DNA from: Thermocrispum municipale DSM 44069
GTDB taxonomy: Bacteria > Actinomycetota > Actinomycetes > Mycobacteriales > Pseudonocardiaceae
DNA length: 64,000 nucleotides
Reading direction: 5' to 3'
Assembly (NCBI RefSeq): GCF_000427825.1
Contig: NZ_KE386593.1
Location: 854,941-918,940, forward strand
Shown here: positions 1 through 10,983 of the stretch, one piece after another
Position numbering within the stretch: position 1 is the first letter of the stretch
Layout: the number at the start of each line of letters is the position of its first letter
Made by a program: the position numbers and the translations under genes
Notes under the pieces: model-generated
Told to the model about the DNA's origin: nothing
Seen by the model: only the letters and a program-made list of their open reading frames with translations
Database searches by the model: none

Positions 1-257
1 GCCAGGGCGCCAGCCACGGTAACCAGGCCACCCACCGTGCGCCCGGCTCGATCGGTGGCTGCGCCACCCCGGGCCGTGTGTTCAAGGGCATGCGGATGGC
101 GGGCCGGATGGGCCACCAGCGGGTCACCACGCAGGGCCTGACCGTGCACGACGTGAAGGCCGAGGACGGCCTGCTGCTGATCAAGGGCGCGGTGCCAGGG
201 CCGAGGGGCAGCCTGGTGTTCGTCCGCAGTGCTGTGAAGGGCGGTGCCGGCGCATGA
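1..257 (+). CDS. rplC: 50S ribosomal protein L3, C-terminal part
   Basis: Large-subunit protein that helps nucleate 50S assembly and reaches towards the peptidyl-transferase centre. Only the last 84 codons lie in the window; the reading frame begins at base 3. The visible part has the L3 signature around '[13 protein letters not shown]' and the 'GRMGHQRVT' segment that follows. The stop overlaps the rplD start in an ATGA, so the two are translationally coupled. First gene seen of the S10 operon; rpsJ would be expected just upstream of the window. Confidence 0.96.
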   Translation, partial: QGASHGNQATHRAPGSIGGCATPGRVFKGMRMAGRMGHQRVTTQGLTVHDVKAEDGLLLIKGAVPGPRGSLVFVRSAVKGGAGA

Positions 258-940
258 CCACCGTGGACATCAAGACCCCCGAGGGGAAGAAGTCGGGCAC
301 CGTCGAGCTGCCCGCGGAGATCTTCGACGTGCAGGCCAACGTGCCGTTGATGCACCAGGTCGTCACGGCGCAGCTGGCCGCCGCCCGGCAGGGTACGCAC
401 GACACCAAGACCCGCGGCGAGGTCCGCGGTGGTGGCAGCAAGCCGTACCGGCAGAAGGGCACCGGCCGGGCCCGCCAGGGTTCGATCCGGGCGCCGCAGT
501 TCGCCGGTGGTGGCGTCGTGCACGGCCCGACGCCGCGCAAGTACAACCAGCGCACCCCGAAGAAGATGAAGGCGGCCGCGCTGCGCGGTGCGCTGTCCGA
601 CCGGGCGCGCGCGGGTCAGGTGCACGTGGTGACCGAGCTGGTCACCGGGGAGAAGCCGTCGACCAAGAGCGCCAAGGCCGCGCTGGCCAAGGTCACCGAG
701 GCGGAGCGGGTGCTGCTGGTGCTCAACCGCGACGACGAGCTGACCTTCCGTTCGGTGCGCAACCTGCCGAACGTGCACCTGCTGACGCCGGACCAGCTCA
801 ACACCTACGACGTGCTGGTCAACGACGACGTGGTGTTCACCAAGGCTGCGCTGGACGTGTTCCTCGCCGGCCCGGCCAAGGGCAAGAGCGGCAAGGCAAC
901 GGCCCGCTCGAGCGAAGTGGAAGGGCGTGACGAGCAGTGA
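254..940 (+). CDS. rplD: 50S ribosomal protein L4
   Basis: Large-subunit protein whose extended loop lines the peptide exit tunnel; in some bacteria it also controls the S10 operon. 228 residues. The loop is seen around residues 50-80 as '[22 protein letters not shown]', here described only by its ends (TRGEV...GRAR), followed by '[10 protein letters not shown]'. The C-terminus runs about 20 residues past the conserved fold with a Lys/Ser/Glu-rich tail. Starts in the 4-base overlap with rplC and its TGA overlaps the GTG of rplW, so translation is probably coupled across all three genes. Confidence 0.97.
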   Translation: MTTVDIKTPEGKKSGTVELPAEIFDVQANVPLMHQVVTAQLAAARQGTHDTKTRGEVRGGGSKPYRQKGTGRARQGSIRAPQFAGGGVVHGPTPRKYNQRTPKKMKAAALRGALSDRARAGQVHVVTELVTGEKPSTKSAKAALAKVTEAERVLLVLNRDDELTFRSVRNLPNVHLLTPDQLNTYDVLVNDDVVFTKAALDVFLAGPAKGKSGKATARSSEVEGRDEQ

Positions 941-1245
941 GCGCGATCGGCATCCCGGATTACCGCGACATCCTGATCAGGCCCGTCATCTCGGAGAAGT
1001 CCTACGGCCTGCTGGAGGACAACAAGTACACCTTCGAGGTGGCGCCGAACGCGAACAAGACCGCGATCAAGATCGCCGTCGAGAAGATTTTCGACGTCAA
1101 GGTCGTCAGCGTGAACACGCTCAACCGGCCGGGCAAGCGCAAGCGCACCCGGTACGGCTACGGCAAGCGCAAGGACCGCAAGCACGCGATCGTCACGCTG
1201 TCGGCGGACAGCAAGCCGATCGAGATCTTCGGCTCAACGGCGTAG
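937..1245 (+). CDS. rplW: 50S ribosomal protein L23
   Basis: Protein beside the tunnel exit, the docking site of trigger factor and SRP. 102 residues, normal for the family. The opening '[16 protein letters not shown]' and the '[20 protein letters not shown]' rRNA-binding stretch are recognisable. GTG start at 937 overlaps the rplD stop (GTGA). Ten bases separate it from rplB. Confidence 0.97.
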   Translation: MSAIGIPDYRDILIRPVISEKSYGLLEDNKYTFEVAPNANKTAIKIAVEKIFDVKVVSVNTLNRPGKRKRTRYGYGKRKDRKHAIVTLSADSKPIEIFGSTA

Positions 1246-1255
1246 GGGATCAACA

Positions 1256-2089
1256 ATGGGTATTCGTAAGTACAAGCCGACGACCCCCGGTCGCCGTGGC
1301 TCGAGTGTGTCGGATTTCGCCGAGATCACCCGAACCACACCGGAGAAGTCGTTGCTGGTGCCGCTGAGCAAGTCCGGCGGCCGCAACTCCTCTGGGAAGA
1401 TCACCACCCGGCACAAGGGTGGCGGTCACAAGCGGGCGTACCGGTTGATCGACTTCCGGCGCAACGACAAGGACGGCGTGCCGGCCAAGGTCGCGCACAT
1501 CGAGTACGACCCGAACCGGTCGGCTCGCATCGCGCTGCTGCACTACGCCGACGGCGAGAAGCGCTACATCATCGCGCCGAACAAGCTCAAGCAGGGCGAT
1601 GTGGTGGAGTCCGGCCCGTCCGCGGACATCAAGCCGGGCAACAACCTGCCGCTGCGCAACATCCCGGTCGGCACCGTGGTGCACGCCATCGAGCTGCGTC
1701 CGGGCGGCGGCGCGAAGATCGCCCGGTCTGCTGGCGCAGGCGTCCAGCTGGTCGCCAAGGAGGGTCCGTACGCCCAGCTGCGTATGCCGTCCGGCGAGAT
1801 CCGCAACGTGGACGTGCGCAACCGCGCCACGGTCGGCGAGGTCGGCAACGCCGAGCACGCCAACATCAACTGGGGTAAGGCAGGCCGGGCCCGGTGGAAG
1901 GGCAAGCGCCCGACCGTCCGTGGTGTCGTGATGAACCCGGTCGACCACCCGCACGGTGGTGGTGAGGGCCGCACCTCCGGTGGCCGTCACCCGGTGAACC
2001 CGAACGGCAAGCCCGAGGGTCGTACCCGCCGGCGCAAGCCGTCCGACCGGCTCATCGTCCGTCGCCGTAAGACCGGCAAGCGTCGCTAG
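1256..2089 (+). CDS. rplB: 50S ribosomal protein L2
   Basis: Primary 23S rRNA-binding protein needed for subunit association and peptidyl transferase activity. 277 residues, standard length. It shows the N-terminal '[14 protein letters not shown]' and the highly conserved 'DHPHGGGEG' loop with the functional histidine near residues 231-233, then a basic tail ending KTGKRR. ATG start is preceded by a weak purine stretch. S10 operon member between rplW and rpsS. Confidence 0.98.
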   Translation: MGIRKYKPTTPGRRGSSVSDFAEITRTTPEKSLLVPLSKSGGRNSSGKITTRHKGGGHKRAYRLIDFRRNDKDGVPAKVAHIEYDPNRSARIALLHYADGEKRYIIAPNKLKQGDVVESGPSADIKPGNNLPLRNIPVGTVVHAIELRPGGGAKIARSAGAGVQLVAKEGPYAQLRMPSGEIRNVDVRNRATVGEVGNAEHANINWGKAGRARWKGKRPTVRGVVMNPVDHPHGGGEGRTSGGRHPVNPNGKPEGRTRRRKPSDRLIVRRRKTGKRR

Positions 2090-2110
2090 TAGAGCAGGAA
2101 GGAGTAGACC

Positions 2111-2392
2111 ATGCCACGCAGCCTGAAGAAGGGCCCGTTCGTGGACGACCACCTGCTCAAGAAGGTGGACGCGCTGAACGAGTCGGGCAAGAAGACGGTG
2201 ATCAAGACCTGGTCGCGCCGGTCCACGATCATCCCGGACATGCTGGGCCACACCATCGCGGTGCACGACGGTCGCAAGCACGTCCCGGTGTTCATCACCG
2301 AGGCGATGGTCGGGCACAAGCTGGGCGAGTTCGCCCCGACCCGGACCTTCAAGGGTCACATCAAGGACGACCGCAAGTCGCGTAGGCGCTAA
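2111..2392 (+). CDS. rpsS: 30S ribosomal protein S19
   Basis: Small-subunit head protein that contacts S13 and the A-site tRNA region. 93 residues, full length. It opens with '[16 protein letters not shown]' and contains '[25 protein letters not shown]', the family core. A good Shine-Dalgarno (AGGAAGGAG) sits 6-8 bases before the ATG. Followed after a short gap by rplV. Confidence 0.98.
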   Translation: MPRSLKKGPFVDDHLLKKVDALNESGKKTVIKTWSRRSTIIPDMLGHTIAVHDGRKHVPVFITEAMVGHKLGEFAPTRTFKGHIKDDRKSRRR

Positions 2393-2410
2393 GAGGGATT
2401 GGAAGCAACG

Positions 2411-2814
2411 ATGAACGCCCCAACGAACGCGGCCACGGCAGAAGAGCTGCCGACGGCTGTCGCGCGGGCTCGTTTCGTCCGGGACTCGCCGATGAAGGTG
2501 CGCCGGGTGATCGAGCTGATCAAGGGTCGCAGCGTCGCCGACGCCCTGGCGGTCCTGAAGTACGCCCCGCAGGCGGCCAGCTACCAGCTGGCGAAGGTGA
2601 TCCAGAGTGCGGCGGCCAACGCGGAGAACAACCTCGGGCTCGACCCGGAGACGCTGTGGTTGAAGAGCGTGACTGCCGATGAGGGCCCGACGCTGAAGCG
2701 GATTCGGCCGCGTGCGCAGGGTCGCGCGTACCGGATCCGGAAGCGGACCAGCCACATCACGGTGGTTGTCGAGTCTCGACCGAAGCAGGCGAAGAAGAAG
2801 GCAGGTGGCCGGTA

Positions 2815-2815
<1 letters not shown>
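2411..2815 (+). CDS. rplV: 50S ribosomal protein L22
   Basis: Tunnel-lining large-subunit protein; changes in its beta-hairpin are known in macrolide resistance. 134 residues from the ATG at 2411, with GGAAG about five bases upstream. A TTG at 2399 would add only four residues and is less likely. The core '[20 protein letters not shown]' and the C-terminal hairpin '[20 protein letters not shown]' match L22; the N-terminal 20 residues are an Ala/Thr/Glu-rich extension. The stop TAG overlaps the GTG of rpsC by one base. Confidence 0.95.
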
Positions 2816-3660
<845 letters not shown>

Positions 3661-3663
3661 GCC

Positions 3664-4083
3664 ATGCTGATTCCGCGCAAGGTGGCTCACCGCAAGCAGC
3701 ACCACCCGCGGCGCAAGGGTATGGCCAAGGGCGGTACGAAGGTGAACTTCGGCGAGTACGGCATCCAGGCGCTGGAGCACTCGTACGTCACCAACCGGCA
3801 GATCGAGGCCGCGCGTATCGCCATGACCCGGCACATCAAGCGTGGCGGGAAGATCTGGATCAACATCTTCCCGGACCGCCCGCTGACCAAGAAGCCGGCC
3901 GAGACCCGCATGGGTTCCGGTAAGGGTTCGCCGGAGTGGTGGGTGGCCAACGTCAAGCCGGGCCGGGTCATGTTCGAGATGACCTACCCGAACGAGGCCA
4001 TCGCACGCGAGGCGCTGCGCAGGGCGATCCACAAGCTGCCGATGAAGTGCCGCATTGTTTCTCGGGAAGGAAGTGAGTTCTAA
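3664..4083 (+). CDS. rplP: 50S ribosomal protein L16
   Basis: Large-subunit protein near the A site and central protuberance. 139 residues. Begins '[14 protein letters not shown]' and contains '[13 protein letters not shown]' and '[13 protein letters not shown]', all diagnostic. Three bases after rpsC and directly abutting rpmC, whose ATG follows the TAA immediately. Confidence 0.98.
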   Translation: MLIPRKVAHRKQHHPRRKGMAKGGTKVNFGEYGIQALEHSYVTNRQIEAARIAMTRHIKRGGKIWINIFPDRPLTKKPAETRMGSGKGSPEWWVANVKPGRVMFEMTYPNEAIAREALRRAIHKLPMKCRIVSREGSEF

Positions 4084-4335
4084 ATGGCCGCAGGAGTGAC
4101 TGCGTCCGAGCTGCGTGAGCTCACCACCGAGGAGCTGGTGCTCCGTCTGAAGGAAGCCAAGGAAGAGCTGTTCAACCTGCGCTTCCAGATGGCCACCGGT
4201 CAGCTGGACAACAACCGCCGACTGCGGACCGTCCGCTCCGACATCGCCCGGATCTACACGGTCATGCGGGAGCGCGAGCTGGGTCTGTCGGTCGCCCCGG
4301 AAGATGACGAGGTCGGAGAGGAAGCCACCGCATGA
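4084..4335 (+). CDS. rpmC: 50S ribosomal protein L29
   Basis: Small two-helix large-subunit protein near the tunnel exit. 83 residues. The family core '[27 protein letters not shown]' (quoted by its ends, residues 17-43) is followed by an acidic C-terminal tail '[11 protein letters not shown]', longer than in E. coli. Its TGA overlaps the rpsQ ATG by four bases. Confidence 0.96.
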   Translation: MAAGVTASELRELTTEELVLRLKEAKEELFNLRFQMATGQLDNNRRLRTVRSDIARIYTVMRERELGLSVAPEDDEVGEEATA

Positions 4336-4637
4336 GCGAGAAGGCGGAGCAGATCGCCAAGGAGCCCGTGCAGAACCCGGCCTCTGGCCGGAACTTCCGC
4401 AAGGTGCGTGAGGGCTACGTCGTGTCCGACCGGATGGACAAGACCATCGTGGTCGAGCTCGAGGACCGCAAGAAGCACCCGCTGTACGGCAAGGTCGTGC
4501 GGTCCACCAAGAAGGTCAAGGCGCACGACGAGGAGAACACCGCGGGCATCGGCGACCGTGTCGTGATCATGGAGACCCGCCCGCTGTCGGCCACCAAGCG
4601 CTGGCGGCTGGTGAAGATCGTGGAGAAGGCGAAATGA
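4332..4637 (+). CDS. rpsQ: 30S ribosomal protein S17
   Basis: Primary 16S rRNA-binding OB-fold protein. 101 residues, with an N-terminal extension of about 20 residues before the conserved '[19 protein letters not shown]'. The later '[16 protein letters not shown]' and '[15 protein letters not shown]' segments are typical. Overlaps both rpmC and rplN by four bases. Confidence 0.97.
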   Translation: MSEKAEQIAKEPVQNPASGRNFRKVREGYVVSDRMDKTIVVELEDRKKHPLYGKVVRSTKKVKAHDEENTAGIGDRVVIMETRPLSATKRWRLVKIVEKAK

Positions 4638-5002
4638 TTCAGCAGGAGTCACGGCTGCGGGTCGCCGACAACACGGGTGCGAAGGAGATCTTGACCATCC
4701 GCGTGCTCGGCGGTTCCGGCCGGCGGTACGCAAGCATCGGCGACACCATCGTCGCCACGGTCAAGGACGCCATCCCCGGTGCCGGCGTGAAGAAGGGCGA
4801 TGTGGTGCGCGCGGTCGTCGTGCGTACGAAGAAGGAGAAGCGCCGTCCGGATGGCTCGTACATCAGGTTCGACGAGAACGCCGCGGTACTGATCAAGAAC
4901 GACAACGAACCGCGCGGCACGCGCATCTTCGGCCCGGTCGGCCGGGAGCTGCGGGACCGTAAGTTCATGAAGATCATCTCGCTGGCACCGGAGGTGCTCT
5001 AG
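4634..5002 (+). CDS. rplN: 50S ribosomal protein L14
   Basis: Large-subunit beta-barrel protein at the subunit interface (bridge B8). 122 residues, exactly the family length. Starts '[18 protein letters not shown]' and ends with '[17 protein letters not shown]'. First gene of the classical spc operon, but no promoter-sized gap precedes it here: the ATG overlaps the rpsQ stop, so S10 and spc genes appear to be one transcription unit. Confidence 0.98.
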   Translation: MIQQESRLRVADNTGAKEILTIRVLGGSGRRYASIGDTIVATVKDAIPGAGVKKGDVVRAVVVRTKKEKRRPDGSYIRFDENAAVLIKNDNEPRGTRIFGPVGRELRDRKFMKIISLAPEVL

Positions 5003-5317
5003 GTGAAGATCAAGAAGGGCGACACGGTTCTCGTCATCTCCGGCAAGGACAAGGGCGCCAAGGGCAAGGTCATCCAGGCCTTCCCCCGCGAGAACAAGGT
5101 GCTCGTGGAGGGCGTGAACCGGATCAAGAAGCACACGCGGATCAGCCAGACTCAGCGCGGCGCGCAGTCCGGCGGCATCGTCACGCAGGAGGCGAAGATT
5201 CACGTCTCCAACGTGATGTTGGTCGACTCCGACGGCAAGCCCACTCGCGTTGGCTACCGCTTCGACTCCGACGGCAAGAAGGTGCGCGTCGCGCGTAGCA
5301 ACGGTGAGGAAATCTGA
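5003..5317 (+). CDS. rplX: 50S ribosomal protein L24
   Basis: KOW-motif protein that initiates 50S assembly. 104 residues. '[23 protein letters not shown]' (residues 1-23, ends given) is the KOW signature. GTG start abuts the rplN stop with no spacer. The TGA overlaps the rplE ATG by one base. Confidence 0.97.
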   Translation: MKIKKGDTVLVISGKDKGAKGKVIQAFPRENKVLVEGVNRIKKHTRISQTQRGAQSGGIVTQEAKIHVSNVMLVDSDGKPTRVGYRFDSDGKKVRVARSNGEEI

Positions 5318-5883
5318 TGACGACCACCGCTGAGAAGGTCGCGCCCCGGCTGCGGGAGCGCTACCGCGAGGAAATCAGGGCCGCCCTGCAGCAGGAGTTC
5401 GGCTACACCAACGTGCACCAGATCCCCACGGTCACCAAGGTCGTGGTGAACATGGGCGTCGGTGACGCGGCGCGGGACTCGAAGCTGATCCAGGGCGCGA
5501 TCAACGACCTGGCCACGATCACCGGTCAGCGGCCGGAGGTGCGCAGGGCGCGCAAGTCCATCGCGCAGTTCAAGCTGCGTGAGGGCATGCCGATCGGCGC
5601 GCGGGCGACGCTGCGTGGCGACCGGATGTGGGAGTTCCTGGACCGGCTGCTGACCATCGCGCTGCCGCGTATCCGGGACTTCCGTGGCCTGTCGCCGAAG
5701 CAGTTCGACGGCAACGGCAACTACACGTTCGGTCTCACCGAGCAGTCGATGTTCCACGAGATCAACCCGGACGACATCGACCGGCAGCGGGGCATGGACG
5801 TCACCGTGGTGACCACCGCGACCAACGACGAGGAAGGCCGGGCGCTGCTGCGTCACCTCGGCTTCCCGTTCAAGGAGAACTGA
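5317..5883 (+). CDS. rplE: 50S ribosomal protein L5
   Basis: 5S rRNA-binding protein of the central protuberance, forming bridge B1b with S13. 188 residues. The conserved '[15 protein letters not shown]', '[21 protein letters not shown]' (ends given) and '[18 protein letters not shown]' are all present. Start coupled to rplX by a one-base overlap. Confidence 0.98.
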   Translation: MTTTAEKVAPRLRERYREEIRAALQQEFGYTNVHQIPTVTKVVVNMGVGDAARDSKLIQGAINDLATITGQRPEVRRARKSIAQFKLREGMPIGARATLRGDRMWEFLDRLLTIALPRIRDFRGLSPKQFDGNGNYTFGLTEQSMFHEINPDDIDRQRGMDVTVVTTATNDEEGRALLRHLGFPFKEN

Positions 5884-5887
5884 TCCC

Positions 5888-6073
5888 ATGGCCAAGAAGG
5901 CACTGATCGCCAAGGCGAAGCGCAAGCCGAAGTTCGCCGTGCGGGCCTACACCCGGTGCCAGAAGTGCGGCAGGCCGCACTCGGTGTACCGCAAGTTCGG
6001 CCTGTGCCGGGTGTGCCTGCGCGAGATGGCGCACCGCGGTGAACTGCCGGGCGTGAGCAAGTCCAGCTGGTAA
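5888..6073 (+). CDS. rpsN: 30S ribosomal protein S14, zinc-binding type
   Basis: Small-subunit head protein. At 61 residues this is the short zinc-binding (C+) form, with Cys24, Cys27, Cys40 and Cys43 forming two CxxC pairs. Actinobacteria often carry a second, zinc-free S14 elsewhere under Zur control; that copy is not in this window. Four bases separate it from rplE. A 73-bp gap to rpsH follows. Confidence 0.97.
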   Translation: MAKKALIAKAKRKPKFAVRAYTRCQKCGRPHSVYRKFGLCRVCLREMAHRGELPGVSKSSW

Positions 6074-6146
6074 CACACGACGACTCGAAGATCGCCACAG
6101 GCCCGGGCCACCCGGGAACCAGGTGAGAAAGGTTGACAGGCTCATC

Positions 6147-6545
6147 ATGACGATGACCGACCCGATCGCAGACTTCTTGACGCGTCTGCGCAATGCCAAC
6201 TCGGCTTATCACGACGAGGTCGTGGTGCCGCACTCGAAGCTCAAGCAGAACATCGCGGAGATCCTCAAGCGCGAGGGTTACATCGCGGACTACCGCACCG
6301 AGCAGGGTGACAAGCACAAGAACCTGGTCGTGAAGTTGAAGTACGGCCCGAACCGTGAGCGCAGCATCGCGGGTCTGCGCCGGGTGTCCAAGCCCGGCCT
6401 GCGGGTGTATGCGAAGTCCACCGAGCTGCCGAACGTGCTCGGTGGCCTCGGTGTGGCGATCATTTCCACGTCCTCCGGTCTGCAGACCGACCGGCAGGCC
6501 AAGCGCAACGGCGTTGGCGGGGAAGTCCTCGCCTACGTGTGGTGA
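6147..6545 (+). CDS. rpsH: 30S ribosomal protein S8
   Basis: Primary 16S rRNA-binding protein and, in E. coli, translational repressor of the spc operon. 132 residues from the ATG at 6147, giving the canonical '[18 protein letters not shown]'. An in-frame GTG at 6123 would add eight residues and is less likely because family members start at MTMTDP. The C-terminal '[11 protein letters not shown]' is typical. Confidence 0.96.
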   Translation: MTMTDPIADFLTRLRNANSAYHDEVVVPHSKLKQNIAEILKREGYIADYRTEQGDKHKNLVVKLKYGPNRERSIAGLRRVSKPGLRVYAKSTELPNVLGGLGVAIISTSSGLQTDRQAKRNGVGGEVLAYVW

Positions 6546-6560
6546 GGGGAGGAGGCAACG

Positions 6561-7100
6561 ATGTCCCGTATTGGCAAGCAGCCGATCACCATCCCCTCCG
6601 GCGTTGACGTCACGATCGATGGCCAGCAGGTCACCGTGAAGGGTCCGAAGGGCACGCTGTCGCACACCGTCGCCGAGCCGATCAAGGTGAGCAAGGCCGA
6701 GGACGGCACGCTCGTGGTGACCCGGCCGGACGACGAGCGGGAGAGCCGTGCGCTGCACGGGCTGACTCGGACGCTGGTGAACAACCTCGTCATCGGCGTG
6801 ACCGAGGGGTACGAGAAGAGGATGGAGATCCACGGCGTCGGCTACCGGGTGCAGGCGAAGGGTTCCGACCTGGAGTTCGCGCTCGGCTACAGCCACCCGG
6901 TGAAGATCAGCGCGCCGGAAGGCATCACGTTCAAGGTGGAGTCGCCGACGCGGTTCTCGGTCTCCGGCATCGACAAGCAGAAGGTCGGCCAGGTGGCGGC
7001 GGTGATCCGCAGGCTGCGTCGTCCTGACCCGTACAAGGGCAAGGGCGTGCGGTACGAGGGTGAGCGCATCCGCCGCAAGGTCGGAAAGACGGGTAAGTGA
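6561..7100 (+). CDS. rplF: 50S ribosomal protein L6
   Basis: Large-subunit protein near the GTPase-associated centre. 179 residues, two L6 repeats. '[17 protein letters not shown]' opens it, and '[25 protein letters not shown]' (ends given) is the conserved C-terminus. GGGGAGGAGG lies about eight bases before the ATG. The TGA overlaps the rplR start. Confidence 0.98.
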   Translation: MSRIGKQPITIPSGVDVTIDGQQVTVKGPKGTLSHTVAEPIKVSKAEDGTLVVTRPDDERESRALHGLTRTLVNNLVIGVTEGYEKRMEIHGVGYRVQAKGSDLEFALGYSHPVKISAPEGITFKVESPTRFSVSGIDKQKVGQVAAVIRRLRRPDPYKGKGVRYEGERIRRKVGKTGK

Positions 7101-7507
7101 TGGCAGCGACAAAGCAGGCGACAGACAAGCGCAAGCCCGTCGGCAAGGACGTTTCCACCCGCCGCCGGGTGGCGATCGGGCGGCGGCATGCGCGGCTGCG
7201 CAAGAAGGTCAAAGGCACCCCGGAGCGCCCGCGGCTGAACGTGAAGCGGACTTCGCGGCACATCCACGTGCAGGTGATCGACGACGTGGCCGGCCACACG
7301 CTGGCTGCGGCGTCGTCCATCGAGGCGGACGTGCGGGCGGTCGAGGGCGACAAGAAGGCGAAGGCGGCCAAGGTGGGCCAGCTGGTGGCCGAGCGCGCCA
7401 AGGCGGCGGGTATCACCGCGGTGGTGTTCGACCGCGGTGGCCACGACTACCACGGCCGGATCGCTGCCCTCGCCGACGCGGCTCGCGAGGCGGGGTTGGA
7501 GTTCTGA
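7100..7507 (+). CDS. rplR: 50S ribosomal protein L18
   Basis: 5S rRNA-binding protein. 135 residues from the ATG at 7100, which shares one base with the rplF stop; a GTG at 7097 is an equally placed alternative adding one residue. The conserved '[17 protein letters not shown]' and '[22 protein letters not shown]' segments (the latter given by its ends) identify it. Confidence 0.96.
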   Translation: MAATKQATDKRKPVGKDVSTRRRVAIGRRHARLRKKVKGTPERPRLNVKRTSRHIHVQVIDDVAGHTLAAASSIEADVRAVEGDKKAKAAKVGQLVAERAKAAGITAVVFDRGGHDYHGRIAALADAAREAGLEF

Positions 7508-7538
7508 TGCAGGTCAACGACAACGGAAGGAAAGCCTG

Positions 7539-8168
7539 ATGCCGGGACGTACACGGCAAGGCGGCGGGTCGGGCCCCGGCGACCGCGAGCGCGGTGGCGG
7601 CCGGGACCGGCGGGACCGCCGTGACGGTGGCCGTGGCGGGGCGGCCCAGGAGAAGAACCCGCACCTCGAGCGCGTCGTCGCGATCAACCGCGTCGCCAAG
7701 GTCGTCAAGGGTGGCCGGCGGTTCAGCTTCACCGCGCTGGTCGTCGTCGGCGACGGTGACGGTCAGGTCGGCGTCGGCTACGGCAAGGCCAAGGAAGTTC
7801 CCGCGGCGATCGCCAAGGGCGTGGAAGAGGCGAAGAAGAACTTCTTCCGGGTGCCGCGTATCGCCGGGACCATCCCGCACCCGGTGCAGGGTGAGGCGGC
7901 CGCAGGCGTTGTGCTGCTGCGTCCGGCCAGCCCCGGTACCGGTGTCATCGCGGGTGGCCCGGTGCGTGCTGTGCTGGAGTGCGCCGGCGTCCACGACGTG
8001 CTGACCAAGTCGCTCGGCAGCGACAACGCGATCAACATCGTGCACGCCACGGTCGCGGCCCTGAAGAGCCTGCAGCGCCCGGAGGAGGTGGCCGCTCGCC
8101 GCGGTCTGCCGCTCGAGGACGTTGCCCCGGCTCGGATGCTGCGCATGCGTGCTGGGCAGGGGGTCTGA
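7539..8168 (+). CDS. rpsE: 30S ribosomal protein S5
   Basis: Small-subunit protein at the mRNA entry site, important for fidelity and for spectinomycin sensitivity. 209 residues from the ATG at 7539, preceded by GGAAGGA. The first 40 residues are an Arg/Gly/Asp-rich low-complexity extension; the S5 dsRNA-binding domain starts at '[18 protein letters not shown]'. An upstream in-frame start at 7437 lies inside rplR and is rejected. A 31-base gap separates it from rplR. Confidence 0.95.
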   Translation: MPGRTRQGGGSGPGDRERGGGRDRRDRRDGGRGGAAQEKNPHLERVVAINRVAKVVKGGRRFSFTALVVVGDGDGQVGVGYGKAKEVPAAIAKGVEEAKKNFFRVPRIAGTIPHPVQGEAAAGVVLLRPASPGTGVIAGGPVRAVLECAGVHDVLTKSLGSDNAINIVHATVAALKSLQRPEEVAARRGLPLEDVAPARMLRMRAGQGV

Positions 8169-8169
8169 C

Positions 8170-8352
8170 ATGGCTCAGCTGAAGATCACCCAGGTCAGAA
8201 GCAAGATCGGCACCAAGAAGAACCACCGGGACTCGTTGCGCACCCTCGGGCTGCGCAAGATCCGGCAGTCCGTGGTGCGCGAAGACAGCCCCGAGGTGCG
8301 CGGCCTGGTGCACACCGTGCGGCACCTCGTGGTTGTTGAGGAGGTCAAGTAG
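8170..8352 (+). CDS. rpmD: 50S ribosomal protein L30
   Basis: Small large-subunit protein, 60 residues: '[14 protein letters not shown]' then '[17 protein letters not shown]'. Start chosen at the ATG one base after the rpsE stop; longer in-frame starts fall inside rpsE. Two bases separate its stop from the rplO ATG. Confidence 0.96.
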   Translation: MAQLKITQVRSKIGTKKNHRDSLRTLGLRKIRQSVVREDSPEVRGLVHTVRHLVVVEEVK

Positions 8353-8354
8353 AC

Positions 8355-8798
8355 ATGGCCATCAAGGTCCACCACCTGAGGCCGGCACCCGGCGCGAAGC
8401 AGGACAAGATCCGCGTCGGCCGTGGTGACGGGTCGAAGGGTAAGACCGCGGGCCGCGGCACGAAGGGCACCAAGGCCCGCAAGAACGTGCCTGCCGGTTT
8501 CGAGGGTGGGCAGATGCCCATCCACATGCGGCTGCCGAAGCTGCGTGGCTTCAAGAACCGGTTCCGCACCGAGTACCAGCCGGTCAACGTGGGCGACATC
8601 GCCAAGGCGTTCCCCAAGGGCGGCAAGGTCGGTGTCGACGAGCTGGTGGAAGCTGGCCTGGTCCGCAAGAACAGCTTGGTGAAGGTGCTCGGCGACGGTG
8701 ACGTCGACGGCGTGAAGCTGGAAGTCACCGCGCACAAGTTCTCCGCATCCGCCAAGGAAAAGCTCAGCGCCGCTGGTGGCAGCGCCAACGCGTTGTGA
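8355..8798 (+). CDS. rplO: 50S ribosomal protein L15
   Basis: Late-assembly large-subunit protein. 147 residues. '[19 protein letters not shown]' and '[19 protein letters not shown]' are diagnostic. Last gene of the ribosomal run: a strong hairpin follows 12 bases after the stop and secY has its own 323-bp leader, so in this organism secY is not simply read through from rplO. Confidence 0.97.
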   Translation: MAIKVHHLRPAPGAKQDKIRVGRGDGSKGKTAGRGTKGTKARKNVPAGFEGGQMPIHMRLPKLRGFKNRFRTEYQPVNVGDIAKAFPKGGKVGVDELVEAGLVRKNSLVKVLGDGDVDGVKLEVTAHKFSASAKEKLSAAGGSANAL

Positions 8799-9121
8799 CC
8801 AGCCCGACGCAGTCAACCCCTGATCACGGCGATCGCTGTGAGCAGGGGTTGACTCGTCAGAGGGTGTAGACACAGGAAGCGGCGAGCGCGATGGCATGTC
8901 CGGGCACCGCGGGCGACGATCGGCGGGAATTCCGCCCTGGCCCGCAGTGGCGCCCCGCGAGGCTGTTAGGCTTCGCGGAAGCTCAGCGGGGCCGCGGCCG
9001 CGTTGTGCTCTCTGGCGTGCTCGTGCTCGACGCGCGACACCAGTAGTCAGACATCCGCCGGTGCTCCGGCGGCCGAGCAGATCGTCGGTCCGTTCCGACG
9101 ACGCAACAGGAGGTCCCCCGC
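8799..9121. other. rplO-secY intergenic region
   Basis: 323 bp without a gene. It holds the hairpin at 8811-8854 and then a secY leader ending in AGGAGGT (about 9109-9115). A promoter for secY must lie here or within the hairpin region, but I see no convincing -35/-10 pair. Confidence 0.6.
8811..8854 (+). terminator. Long perfect hairpin after rplO
   Basis: Arms AGTCAACCCCTG (8811-8822) and CAGGGGTTGACT (8843-8854) pair over 12 bases, and the inner TCACGGCG/CGCTGTGA continues the helix with one G-U pair after a single mismatch. No T-run follows, as is common for actinobacterial terminators. Position directly after rplO suggests it ends the S10-spc transcript. Confidence 0.8.
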
Positions 9122-10429
9122 GTGCTCAGCGTTATCCGCTCGGCTCTCGCGACGCCAGACCTGCGCAAAAAGATCCTCTTCACCCTGATGATCGTGGCGC
9201 TGTACCGGGTCGGCGCGGTGACCCCCGCTCCCGGTGTCTCGTACGAGGCGGTGCAGGCCTGTCAACCCGAGCAGGGCGACCAGGGCATCTTCTCCCTGCT
9301 GAACCTGTTCAGCGGCGGGGCGCTGCTGCAGTTGTCGATCTTCTCGACCGGCATCATGCCGTACATCACGGCGAGCATCATCGTGCAGCTGCTCACCGTG
9401 GTGATTCCGCGGTTCGAGGAGCTGAAGAAGGAAGGCCAGGCGGGTCAGAACAAGCTCACCCAGTACACCCGCTACCTGACCATCGGGCTGGCCATCCTGC
9501 AGGCGACTGGTGTCATCGCGCTGGCGACGCGGGGCGGCATGTTCGGCAACTGCCCGGACCCGGTCATCCCGGACGACAGCGTGGCCTCCACGGCGATGAT
9601 CGTGCTGACCATGACGGCGGGTACCGCGGTCATGATGTGGATGGGTGAGCTGATCACCGAGCGCGGCGTCGGCAACGGCATGTCGCTGCTGATCTTCCTG
9701 AACATCGCCGCTCGCATCCCGTTCGAGGGCGAGATCATCCTGGAGAACCAGGGTGGCGCGGTGTTCGCGGTGGTGTGCGTGTTCGTGCTCGCCATCATCT
9801 CCAGCGTCATCTTCGTCGAGCAGGGGCAGCGCCGGATCCCGGTGCAGTACGCCAAGCGGATGGTCGGGCGCCGGATGTACGGCGGCACGTCGACCTACCT
9901 GCCGATCAAGGTGAACCAGGCGGGTGTCATCCCGGTCATCTTCGCCTCGTCGTTGCTGTACCTGCCCGACTTGATCAGCCGGCTGGTGACTCCGGAAACG
10001 GAGACCAGTTGGTTCAAGCGCGTGATGGCCGAGTATGTGACCAACCAGTCCAACTGGGTGCACATCCTCATCTACTTCGCGCTGATCATGTTCTTCACGT
10101 ACTTCTACATCTCGATCACGTTCAACGTGGACGAGCGTGCCGAGGACATGAAGAAGTACGGCGGCTTCATCCCGGGGATCCGTCCGGGGCGGCCGACCGC
10201 GGAGTACTTGCACTTCGTGCTGAACCGGATCACCCTTCCGGGCTCGATCTACCTGGGCATCGTGGCGATCCTGCCCAACTTCTTCCTCGACCTGACCGGT
10301 CAGGGCAACAACCAGAACTTCCCGTTCGGCGGCACTGCGGTGCTGATCATGGTCGGCGTCGGGCTGGACACCGTGAAGCAGATCGAGAGCCAGCTGATGC
10401 AGCGCAACTACGAAGGGTTCCTCCGATGA
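9122..10429 (+). CDS. secY: Preprotein translocase subunit SecY
   Basis: Central pore protein of the Sec translocon in the cytoplasmic membrane. 435 residues with ten hydrophobic segments. The cytoplasmic '[16 protein letters not shown]' loop and '[29 protein letters not shown]' (ends given) are SecY signatures, as is '[17 protein letters not shown]'. GTG start with a near-perfect AGGAGGT seven bases upstream. Its stop overlaps adk, forming a secY-adk-map operon as in most actinobacteria. Confidence 0.98.
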   Translation: MLSVIRSALATPDLRKKILFTLMIVALYRVGAVTPAPGVSYEAVQACQPEQGDQGIFSLLNLFSGGALLQLSIFSTGIMPYITASIIVQLLTVVIPRFEELKKEGQAGQNKLTQYTRYLTIGLAILQATGVIALATRGGMFGNCPDPVIPDDSVASTAMIVLTMTAGTAVMMWMGELITERGVGNGMSLLIFLNIAARIPFEGEIILENQGGAVFAVVCVFVLAIISSVIFVEQGQRRIPVQYAKRMVGRRMYGGTSTYLPIKVNQAGVIPVIFASSLLYLPDLISRLVTPETETSWFKRVMAEYVTNQSNWVHILIYFALIMFFTYFYISITFNVDERAEDMKKYGGFIPGIRPGRPTAEYLHFVLNRITLPGSIYLGIVAILPNFFLDLTGQGNNQNFPFGGTAVLIMVGVGLDTVKQIESQLMQRNYEGFLR

Positions 10430-10983
10430 CGAACCGGCTCGTGCTGGTCGGCCCTCCGGGAGCCGGCAAGGGTACGCAAGCGGCCAGGCTCAGCGAGGAG
10501 TTGGGCATCCCGCACATCTCCACCGGCGACCTGTTCCGTGCGCACATCGCGCAGGAGACCGAGCTGGGGCGCCAGGTCAAGGAGTACCTGGATTCCGGCC
10601 AGCTGGTGCCGGACGAGGTCACCAACGCCATGGTGCGGGAGCGGCTGGCGTCTCCCGAGACGGCGGAGGGCTTCCTGCTCGACGGCTTCCCGCGCAACGT
10701 GGGGCAGGCCGAGGAGTTGGCGAAGATGCTGTCCGAGGCGGACCAGGAGCTGGACGCGGTCGTCGAGTTGAAGGTCGACGAGGAAGAGCTCGTGCAGCGG
10801 TTGCTGGCTCGCGGCCGGAACGACGACACCGAGGACGTCATCCGGCGCCGGCAGCAGGTCTACCGCGACGAGACCGCGCCGCTGCTGGAGTACTACGCCG
10901 ACCGTCTGGTCACCATCGACGGTCAGGGCGACATCGCCGAGGTCACCGCGCGCGTGCTGGACGCGCTCAAGCAACGGTCGTGA
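10426..10983 (+). CDS. adk: Adenylate kinase
   Basis: Cytosolic enzyme interconverting AMP + ATP and 2 ADP. 185 residues. P-loop '[10 protein letters not shown]' is at residues 8-17, AMP-binding 'STGDLFR' follows, and the LID is the short form ('[14 protein letters not shown]') without zinc cysteines, as usual in actinobacteria. ATG overlaps the secY stop by four bases, and its own TGA overlaps the GTG of map. Confidence 0.98.
   Translation: MTNRLVLVGPPGAGKGTQAARLSEELGIPHISTGDLFRAHIAQETELGRQVKEYLDSGQLVPDEVTNAMVRERLASPETAEGFLLDGFPRNVGQAEELAKMLSEADQELDAVVELKVDEEELVQRLLARGRNDDTEDVIRRRQQVYRDETAPLLEYYADRLVTIDGQGDIAEVTARVLDALKQRS

Noticed and set aside
8896-9648. 250-codon ORF over the secY leader and gene start
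   Set aside because: Out-of-frame shadow of secY with Arg/Ala-rich composition; secY is certain here.
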